From JANYHF01 sp031393505 (GTDB lineage Bacteria > Pseudomonadota > Alphaproteobacteria > Rhizobiales > Hyphomicrobiaceae): a DNA stretch of 14,455 nucleotides. This document shows positions 1 to 6,298 of the stretch, piece after piece. The DNA lies in the NCBI GenBank assembly GCA_031393505.1, contig JANMVX010000015.1:1-14455 (forward strand), read 5' to 3'. A model generated the notes under the pieces. The model ran no database searches and was not told where the DNA came from. It saw only the letters and a list, made by a program, of their open reading frames with translations. The position numbers and the translations under genes are program-made. Numbering within the stretch: position 1 is the stretch's first letter; each line of letters begins with the position of its first letter.

Positions 1-270
1 CCGATTGCCGCGCGCCAGACTATGGTGGGTGCACTCGGGCGAAGCGATCAGCAGATCGACCTTGCCAACGTCCGGGAAGATCTCGGCGCCAGTCTGATCC
101 GATAGCGTTGCCGTGACGACATTCTTGCGTGCCGTGGCGAAATTGTCGGCATAGGTGGCCGTCGCCATGGGCCAGAGATCGACTGCACCGACCATCCGGA
201 TGCCGGCGGCTGTAGCGCCCCAGCTGCTGCCGCCAGCGCCACAGAACAAGTCGATTCCGCGCAGCCCCAT
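1..270 (-). CDS. dcm: DNA (cytosine-5-)methyltransferase, N-terminal part (cut by window edge)
   Basis: Transfers a methyl group from S-adenosylmethionine to C5 of cytosine in a specific DNA sequence. Ninety codons are visible, from ATG at 270-268 to the window edge. Motif I, the AdoMet-binding loop, is DLFCGAGGSSWG at residues 7-18. The catalytic motif IV is LIASPECTHHS at residues 74-84 with Cys80; this family variant reads SPEC where classical enzymes read PPC. The target recognition domain and motifs VI-X lie outside the window, so the recognition sequence cannot be read. In this frame the preceding stop lies only 12 codons upstream and there is no other ATG, which fixes the start. The gene follows vsr by 25 bases on the same strand, the usual dcm/vsr association but in the order vsr then dcm. 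Protection of self DNA from the neighbouring nucleases is inferred. Confidence 0.9.
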   Translation of the reverse strand, partial: MGLRGIDLFCGAGGSSWGATAAGIRMVGAVDLWPMATATYADNFATARKNVVTATLSDQTGAEIFPDVGKVDLLIASPECTHHSLARGNR

Positions 271-295
271 CTCGTTCTCGCGCTCCAGAAACGAA

Positions 296-784
296 TCATC
301 CGCTTCTCAGAGTTACCTGGTCTTGCCTTTGCAGGCCAGCGGTACTCTCGACAGCGGCCAGGATACGCCCAAGACATCCATCGGGATCGCGCTCGAGCTG
401 GTGCTCCCAGATCCGGATCACCGTCCAGCCCGCACGTCGCAGCCTGGCGTGGTTGCGGGCGTCGCGTTTCCGGTTGGCCGCGATTTTCTGTTCCCACTTT
501 TCCGAGAGTTTCAGCCTCCAGGCGGGGAACCGCCAGCCGTGCCAGAAATCGCCGTCCACGAAAACCGCCACTTTCGCCTTCCGCAACACGAAATCCGGTC
601 TGCCCGGCAGATCAGAGACATGCGACTCGAACCGACGCCGGGCCCGTTTGAGCATCGACGCCAGCTTGAGCTCGGGCCCGGTACCCTTGCCTTTGATGCG
701 AGCCATCACGGCGCTTCGCCTCTCCGGGCTCATGATATCGCCGCGATGGGGTCTGACCTTCGCTTCATCTCTGGAAGTCTTCAT
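296..784 (-). CDS. vsr: Very short patch repair (Vsr) endonuclease-like protein
   Basis: Vsr enzymes nick 5' of the T in T:G mismatches that arise when 5-methylcytosine deaminates, and so prevent mutation at methylation sites. The family core is clear: SPERRSAVMARIKGKGTGPE near the N terminus, then DLPGRPDFV (metal-binding Asp64), VDGDFWHGW (His82), RKRDARNHARLRRAGW and the closing WEHQL. I start at ATG 784 (162 residues). ATG 733 (145 residues) is equally possible, since it lies just before the conserved SPERRS and neither site has a good Shine-Dalgarno. The Cys residues that bind the structural zinc in E. coli Vsr are replaced here (CFWH becomes DFWH, WEC becomes WEH), so this is a zinc-less variant. 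It lies head to head with the ATPase operon and 25 bases before the methyltransferase gene. Confidence 0.9.
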   Translation of the reverse strand: MKTSRDEAKVRPHRGDIMSPERRSAVMARIKGKGTGPELKLASMLKRARRRFESHVSDLPGRPDFVLRKAKVAVFVDGDFWHGWRFPAWRLKLSEKWEQKIAANRKRDARNHARLRRAGWTVIRIWEHQLERDPDGCLGRILAAVESTAGLQRQDQVTLRSG

Positions 785-906
785 GGAAACACCGGAGGGC
801 GGGACATTGCTCAGTAGGGTTCGCTTCTCTTGCTGTCCCCGGGCATATGGATATGTTCGTAAGGTGCTTTTCAATGATTCGATGAATTTCCATCCCGAGG
901 AGCAGC
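785..906. promoter_or_regulatory. Divergent promoter region between vsr-dcm and the ATPase operon
   Basis: This 122-base gap is the only place from which both divergent transcription units can start. Rightward, TTGCTG (830-835) and TATGTT (852-857) are 16 bases apart and form a weak sigma-70-like pair. Leftward, TTGAAA on the minus strand (869-874) precedes AT-rich sequence around CATATGGATATG (844-855) that could hold the -10. The two candidates overlap, so the two units could compete or share control. A Shine-Dalgarno GAGGAG (897-902) sits just before the GTG start at 907. The hexamer assignments are only by eye. Confidence 0.4.
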
Positions 907-2433
907 GTGGCTGTGGACTACGAGATCGCCGCGCCCAAGGCCAGCACACTTGTCGAGTCATTGCGCGGCGTGGGCTATTCCGCAGCGACAGCAATCGCCG
1001 ACCTGATCGACAACAGCATATCAGCAGGTGCGCAGAATGTCTGGCTGCGCTTCAATTTCGACGGGCCGGCGTCCACGATATCCATCCTGGATGATGGTCG
1101 CGGCATGTCTGGGGATGGACTGCGGCGGGCCATGGTGCTGGGTGCCAGCAATCCGCTTGGCTCGCGACAGTCGGCAGATCTGGGACGCTTTGGACTGGGA
1201 CTGAAAACTGCGTCGTTCTCACAATGCCGATGCCTCACCGTCGCATCCCGTCACGACTCCCAAACTGCGGTGCGGCGTTGGGACCTCGACTATCTCGCTC
1301 AATCGGGCGCTTCAGACTGGCGGTTGCTCATGGCGGCGCGACTAGGCTCCGAGCGCCATTTGCAGCCGCTGCATGAGCTTGCCACTGGCACGATCATCGT
1401 CTGGGAAGTGCTGGATCGGATCACCGCCGGATATCGTTCGGGCGAGCGCAAGTCGGAAGACGCGTTCTATGCCGTGGCGTCGGAAATCGATGCGCATCTG
1501 GGCCTGGTCTTCCATCAGTTCCTTGAGGGACACGGAGCTGCGTTGCGCATCTTCATCAACGGCCAACGTGTGAAATCGTGGGATCCCTTCATGCGCTTCC
1601 ATCCGGCGACCGAATCAACGCCGTCCGAGGTCGTCTCGACGACTTCCGGCAAGGTTGAATTGCAGGGCTTTGTTCTGCCGCATCGGGACAAGTTGACGGA
1701 TGACGAGAACTTGCGCGGCGGCGGCTCGGAAGGTTGGGCCGCATCGCAAGGCTTTTACGTCTACAGGGCGCGCCGCTTGATGGTCGCAGGTGGCTGGCTG
1801 GGGCTTGGCGTACCGCGACAGTGGACGATGGAAGAGCCGTATCGCCTCGCGCGCCTCCGGTTGGAGTTCGAGAACAGCGCCGACGCCGACTGGGACATCG
1901 ACGTCAAGAAGTCTGTTGCGAGACCCCCGCGGGTGTTGCGGCCTCGCCTGTCGGACTTGGCGAACATCGTCAGGGAGAAAGCGATCCGCGTTTTTGCCCA
2001 CCGCGGCAACTACGGAGCGCGAACAGCAGTCGCCGAGGTTGTTCCAGCTTGGGAAAGCGGCTCCGTCGGGAGCCGGCAGGGACATCGGGTGAATCGCAAG
2101 CATCCCGTCGTACAGCAGGCGCTGCAGGCCGCTGGCGACCAGGCCGCGATTGTCGAGGCCGCCCTCAGGATCATCGAGGTGACGGTGCCGGTCGAACGCA
2201 TCTGGCTTGAGACCGCCGAGCGCGGTGAGGTCAAGGAAGCGCCGACCGGACTTGAGGCACCGGCTGAAATCGTGGCCATCGCCCGGGCCCTTGTCAACCG
2301 TTGGACAGGGAAGATCGGAATGACTCTGCCCCATGCGCTTGAGCAGCTGAGCAAGACTGCGCCCTTTCAGATGTACCCTGGGATTGCGCGACAGCTTCAA
2401 GTTTTTGGCCATTCAACCGGGACCGACAAATGA
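907..2433 (+). CDS. MutL/MORC-like GHKL ATPase (Mza-type)
   Basis: An ATP-binding protein of the GHKL superfamily (gyrase, Hsp90, MutL, MORC), 508 residues. The Bergerat fold is readable: N box IADLIDNSISAGA (Asp32, Asn36), the nucleotide-lid Gly motif ILDDGRGM (residues 60-67) and GRFGLGLKTASFS (93-105). In MutL and Hsp90 the general base is Glu; the aligned position here is Asp32. The C-terminal half resembles no MutL endonuclease domain that I can recognise. The GTG start at 907 has GAGGAG 4 bases upstream and leads straight into the ATPase fold. The gene overlaps the Z1 gene by ATGA (2430-2433). MutL-like ATPases beside Z1 and nuclease genes are a known restriction-type context and are the 'M' of Mza. 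Conformational switching on ATP is the family role; the DNA substrate is inferred. Confidence 0.88.
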   Translation: MAVDYEIAAPKASTLVESLRGVGYSAATAIADLIDNSISAGAQNVWLRFNFDGPASTISILDDGRGMSGDGLRRAMVLGASNPLGSRQSADLGRFGLGLKTASFSQCRCLTVASRHDSQTAVRRWDLDYLAQSGASDWRLLMAARLGSERHLQPLHELATGTIIVWEVLDRITAGYRSGERKSEDAFYAVASEIDAHLGLVFHQFLEGHGAALRIFINGQRVKSWDPFMRFHPATESTPSEVVSTTSGKVELQGFVLPHRDKLTDDENLRGGGSEGWAASQGFYVYRARRLMVAGGWLGLGVPRQWTMEEPYRLARLRLEFENSADADWDIDVKKSVARPPRVLRPRLSDLANIVREKAIRVFAHRGNYGARTAVAEVVPAWESGSVGSRQGHRVNRKHPVVQQALQAAGDQAAIVEAALRIIEVTVPVERIWLETAERGEVKEAPTGLEAPAEIVAIARALVNRWTGKIGMTLPHALEQLSKTAPFQMYPGIARQLQVFGHSTGTDK

Positions 2434-5288
2434 CCAAGACGATCCACCAGGCCGCGCTCGAAATGGCTCAGTCGATGCTGGACACGATGAAGAGCGATGA
2501 AGGACAGCTGCCGGAGAGCACTATCCCCACCGTTGTTGATCAGGTGCTCGGCCTGCCTCACCTCAAGGCGATCACGGCGACCGAGCGGACCAACCTGATC
2601 CGCGAACTTGAGAGCCGATACAGCGTGTGGATCGGCAAGCCGACGCTTCTCGTGGACAACGACGACCACGAGGCTTGGCTCACGCCGGAGCGCCGGAAAG
2701 GCGGGCGGCTTTGGGCGCGCTATCGCCAGTACCTGGAGAGAGGCTGGTCGCCGATTGCCGTAGACGCACTCGATGAATCGTCTCATCGGATTCTCGGACT
2801 TCTCGAGGATCCCAAACGCGCCGGCCAATGGGACCGGCGCGGCATGGTCGTCGGTCACGTGCAGTCCGGTAAGACGTCGAGTTACACTGGGCTCATCTGC
2901 AAAGCGGTCGATGCCGGTTACAAGGTGATCATCGTTCTCGCAGGCATCCACAACAACCTGCGCAGCCAGACGCAGATGCGCCTGGACGAAGGGTTCCTCG
3001 GCTATGAGACCGAGGAGCGGGACGTTGGCGGGAAGCGCCAGGCGCACATCATCGGTGTCGGCGAGATCGATCCGACGCCAGGTAAGACCCTGGACTACGT
3101 CACGACACGGCACGACAAGGGCGACTTCACCCTGACGCGCGGCAAGAACTTCGGGATCAATCCGGGCGGCAATCCGTTGCTCTTCGTAGTGAAGAAAAAT
3201 GGCAGCGTACTGAAAAACCTGCACAAGTGGCTGGAACGCGCGGTCAAGCGCGAGGGCCGGGACATCATTTCCGATGTCCCGTTGCTAGTCATCGACGATG
3301 AGGCCGATCATGCCTCCGTCGATACCCGCGACGGGGCGTTCGACGAGAGTGGCAAGCTCAACGAGGAGCACGACCCGACGCAGATCAACAAGCTGATCCG
3401 GCAAATCCTGCGCAAGTTCGCAAAGAGCGCCTACGTCGGATATACCGCGACCCCCTTCGCCAACATCTACATCCACGAACAGGGTGAGACGCAGGCTGAA
3501 GGGCCGGACCTGTTCCCGCGCAGCTTCATCATCAATCTCCCGGCGCCGTCGAACTATGATGGACCTGTGCGTATTTTCGGGCTTCAGGCGTCGGCGGACG
3601 ATCCCGGAATTCGACCATTGCCGTTGGTGCGGCTGGTCGGGGGGACAAGCGACAAGGCGACCGAGGATTGGATGCCTGCAGGCCACAAGAACGGTCATCG
3701 CCCTCTGCATCGGGGGGAGGATGTCTTGCCGCCGAAACTCGAAGAGGCGATCCGCGCCTTCGTGCTGGTCTGCGCCACACGGCGAGCCAGAGGGCAGCTG
3801 AACGCCCACAACTCGATGCTGATCCATGTGACGCGTTTCACCAATGTCCAAGAGGCAGTCCGAAAGCAGGTCGAAACGGCATTCAAGGCTATGAAGCGAC
3901 GCATCCGTTTCGAGATCGAAAGCGGCGGCGCCGAACTTGCAGAGTTGGAGCGGCTTTGGACGGCGGACTTCGAACCGACTTCGGACGCATTCCGCCAACT
4001 CTTGCCGGATCGGCAGGCCAAGCCGGTCAAGTGGTCCGAGGTTCGGGCGCACCTAGCCGATGCAGCTGATGCCATCCAGATCAGGACGATCAATGGCAAG
4101 GCCACCGACGTGCTGAACTATGACGAACACAAGTCTGTGGGCCTGAACGTCATCACGATCGGTGGCGACAAGCTGGCGCGAGGCCTCACGCTCGAAGGGT
4201 TGAGCGTCAGCTACTTCCTGCGCGCGTCCAAGATGTACGACACGCTCATGCAGATGGGGCGCTGGTTCGGCTATCGGACAGGATATCTCGATCTTTGCCG
4301 CCTCTACATGACCGGCGAATTGCAGAAATGGTTCGGACATATCACCGAGGCGTCGGAGGAACTGCGGCGCGAATTCGACTACATGGCGCTGCTCAGCCAG
4401 ACGCCTAAGGACTATGGCCTGAAGGTGCAATCGCATCCCGAGATGATGGTGACGTCCTCGGTCAAGATGAGAAATGGAGTGCAGGTCAATATCGATTTCG
4501 GTGGCGCGATCTCGGAGACCATGCTGTTCCCCCGTTCGGCTGAAATTCTGCAGTCCAATCTCGACGCGACGTCCGAGATGATTGTTGGCCTGGGGAGTCC
4601 TACGGAGGTCGATCCGCAGCGAACGAGGAATGGCTCACAACACAAATGGGACGGCGCAAGACTCTGGTCCCGCGTTCCCTCCAGGTCCGTCGTCAAGTTC
4701 CTCAAAGGATATCGGACACACAAAGAGGCGTACAAAGTCGACGCGACCAAGTTGGCCCAGTTCGTCGAGCTGAAGAATGCCAGGGCTGAACTGACGACTT
4801 GGGAGGTCGTGCTCATGTCGGGTGGTGGCGTGCCGAACCCGACACAAGTCGGCGGCTACAACGTCCGTCCAAACGTCCGCAAGGAACGGGACCGGCATGC
4901 ACGGGACGATAGCCAAAGGGATCGCGGCGTCTATACGGTCGGCCGATTGCTCGCCGGCCGCGACGAGACCATAGATCTCAATGCGGACGAATACGAGCAG
5001 GCACTGCTTGATACCCAGGCGGCTTGGCAAGCCGATGGGGGCCGTTCGGATACCGCCAAGCTGCCCATCGCGCCGTCGGGGCCATCAATCCGGGCCATCC
5101 GGGGACAGCGGCATCCAGAGCGCGGCCTCCTGCTCATCTACCCGCTCGATCCGAGTGGTCTTGAGCTTGGCTTCACGGCGCCAATCATCGGCTTCGGCAT
5201 CAGTTTCCCGTCGGGCGGAGTCAAGGTCTCCGTCCCCTACACCGTCAACAACGTGTTCTGGAAGCAGGAATACGAGGTGGACGCATGA
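2430..5288 (+). CDS. Z1 domain-containing SF2 helicase-like ATPase (Mza-type)
   Basis: A 952-residue ATPase built like a superfamily 2 helicase or translocase. Visible in order: Walker A GHVQSGKTSS (from residue 142, Lys148), Walker B VIDDEADH (Asp289, Glu291), motif III-like YTATPFAN (338-345), and the Z1 signature GGDKLARGLTLEG (from 578) with YDTLMQMGRWFGYRTGY (arginine-finger motif, Arg611 and Arg616). All expected motor motifs are intact, so ATP-driven movement on DNA is likely. About 270 residues follow Z1 with no domain that I recognise. The start ATG overlaps the stop of the ATPase gene, and the stop overlaps the next start at 5285-5288, so translation is probably coupled. The Z1 family is known from restriction-like and Mza operons; its exact activity is not established from sequence. 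Confidence 0.93.
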   Translation: MTKTIHQAALEMAQSMLDTMKSDEGQLPESTIPTVVDQVLGLPHLKAITATERTNLIRELESRYSVWIGKPTLLVDNDDHEAWLTPERRKGGRLWARYRQYLERGWSPIAVDALDESSHRILGLLEDPKRAGQWDRRGMVVGHVQSGKTSSYTGLICKAVDAGYKVIIVLAGIHNNLRSQTQMRLDEGFLGYETEERDVGGKRQAHIIGVGEIDPTPGKTLDYVTTRHDKGDFTLTRGKNFGINPGGNPLLFVVKKNGSVLKNLHKWLERAVKREGRDIISDVPLLVIDDEADHASVDTRDGAFDESGKLNEEHDPTQINKLIRQILRKFAKSAYVGYTATPFANIYIHEQGETQAEGPDLFPRSFIINLPAPSNYDGPVRIFGLQASADDPGIRPLPLVRLVGGTSDKATEDWMPAGHKNGHRPLHRGEDVLPPKLEEAIRAFVLVCATRRARGQLNAHNSMLIHVTRFTNVQEAVRKQVETAFKAMKRRIRFEIESGGAELAELERLWTADFEPTSDAFRQLLPDRQAKPVKWSEVRAHLADAADAIQIRTINGKATDVLNYDEHKSVGLNVITIGGDKLARGLTLEGLSVSYFLRASKMYDTLMQMGRWFGYRTGYLDLCRLYMTGELQKWFGHITEASEELRREFDYMALLSQTPKDYGLKVQSHPEMMVTSSVKMRNGVQVNIDFGGAISETMLFPRSAEILQSNLDATSEMIVGLGSPTEVDPQRTRNGSQHKWDGARLWSRVPSRSVVKFLKGYRTHKEAYKVDATKLAQFVELKNARAELTTWEVVLMSGGGVPNPTQVGGYNVRPNVRKERDRHARDDSQRDRGVYTVGRLLAGRDETIDLNADEYEQALLDTQAAWQADGGRSDTAKLPIAPSGPSIRAIRGQRHPERGLLLIYPLDPSGLELGFTAPIIGFGISFPSGGVKVSVPYTVNNVFWKQEYEVDA

Positions 5289-6298
5289 ACGATGTTGCGA
5301 AAGTCTGGGCCGAGATCGGCGGGGCGGCAACCTCGCGCGGCGAATGGATCGCGCGCCGGCTCCATCCTGAATCGCCACATGGCATCCAGGCGGCGGTCAG
5401 ACCAAATGACGGCGCGCTCGCCCTGTTGTTCGAGGTGGCGACGCGCTCGCTGCCTGCCGCCAAGGACCGTCCGGACTGCATCGGGTTCCGGCTCGATTTC
5501 GAGACGGTTGAGAAGGGGCCGAACGGGCGCTGCCGACTGTGCCTTGTCCTGAAGGATCGGAGCTACGGCGAAATCTTCGCAACACTGGCGCAGGATGTCG
5601 CGGACAATGTTGCCGGCGCTCCAACTGAGCTGGCCGCTGTACGGACACTGCTTTCGCGCCTCAACACCTGGCAGCGGTTCCTGGAGCGGTTCGGCAACAA
5701 GATGTTGTCCATCGAGGAACAGGCCGGGCTGTTCGCCGAACTCACCGTCCTCGAACAGGACCTGCTGGGCGCGCTCGGGCCAGCCGCTGCCGTGAATGCG
5801 TGGCGCGGCCCGTTCCGCGAGGTCCACGATTTCAGGACGGGGCACGTTTCCATCGAGGTGAAAGCCTCGCTCGCGGCTGCGGCGGCGACCTTCAGGGTGT
5901 CGAGCCTGGAACAGCTCGATCCGGGGAACGCCAGCTGCCTGCTGATCCGTCACATCGCTCTGGCGGCCGGCCAAGGCAGCGGCGAGGCGCTACCGGTCGT
6001 CGTCGGGCGACTGCGAGACGCACTTCGGAAACAGGATCCAGGCGCGGCCACGGAATTCGACAGCCGCCTGATGGAGTGCGGCTACCTCGACGATCAGGCT
6101 GACGCCCATGGCGACAACGGTTTCAGCGTGCGCGTCAGCCGCTGGTTCGAGGTCCGCGAAGGATTTCCGCGCCTGCTGCCAGGTTCTGTCCCGGCCGGGA
6201 TCGTGGCCGCAAAATACACGTTGGCACTGGCGCAATGCCTTCCCTACGAGGTCGCGGCGGACGTGGCGCAACAACGGATCTGTTCGAGGGCCCCATGA
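5285..6298 (+). CDS. PD-(D/E)XK motif nuclease-fold protein (DUF4420-like)
   Basis: A 337-residue protein with a restriction-endonuclease-like core. The segment WRGPFREVHDFRTGHVSIEVKAS carries Asp182 and the Glu191-x-Lys193 pair, the D...ExK metal-binding site. The upstream helix EEQAGLFAELTVLE supplies the conserved acidic residue typical of DUF4420/PD-(D/E)XK motif proteins. All catalytic residues look present, so DNA cleavage is plausible. The start at 5285 overlaps the Z1 stop (ATGA) and has a good Shine-Dalgarno GAGG (5274-5277) 7 bases upstream. The end overlaps the AIPR start by the same 4 bases. It is the third member of the MutL-Z1-DUF-AIPR set, and within it the likeliest nuclease; it would need the two upstream ATPases to direct it (inference). 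Confidence 0.85.
   Translation: MNDVAKVWAEIGGAATSRGEWIARRLHPESPHGIQAAVRPNDGALALLFEVATRSLPAAKDRPDCIGFRLDFETVEKGPNGRCRLCLVLKDRSYGEIFATLAQDVADNVAGAPTELAAVRTLLSRLNTWQRFLERFGNKMLSIEEQAGLFAELTVLEQDLLGALGPAAAVNAWRGPFREVHDFRTGHVSIEVKASLAAAAATFRVSSLEQLDPGNASCLLIRHIALAAGQGSGEALPVVVGRLRDALRKQDPGAATEFDSRLMECGYLDDQADAHGDNGFSVRVSRWFEVREGFPRLLPGSVPAGIVAAKYTLALAQCLPYEVAADVAQQRICSRAP

Noticed and set aside
48..497. Minus-strand 149-codon ORF overlapping the methyltransferase and vsr
   Set aside because: It is in a different frame from both genes; the methyltransferase motifs are read only in the frame starting at 270.
785..994. Longer N-terminal extension of Vsr (start at 994)
   Set aside because: The extra residues are Arg-rich, match no Vsr feature and would run through the promoter region and the start of the ATPase gene.
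155..1094. Plus-strand ORFs over the vsr region
   Set aside because: They are antisense shadows of vsr, which has clear family motifs on the minus strand.
6235..6294. Upstream start for AIPR adding 20 residues
   Set aside because: The ATG at 6295 makes the same ATGA overlap seen at the other junctions and has GAGGG before it; the extension lies entirely inside the nuclease gene.
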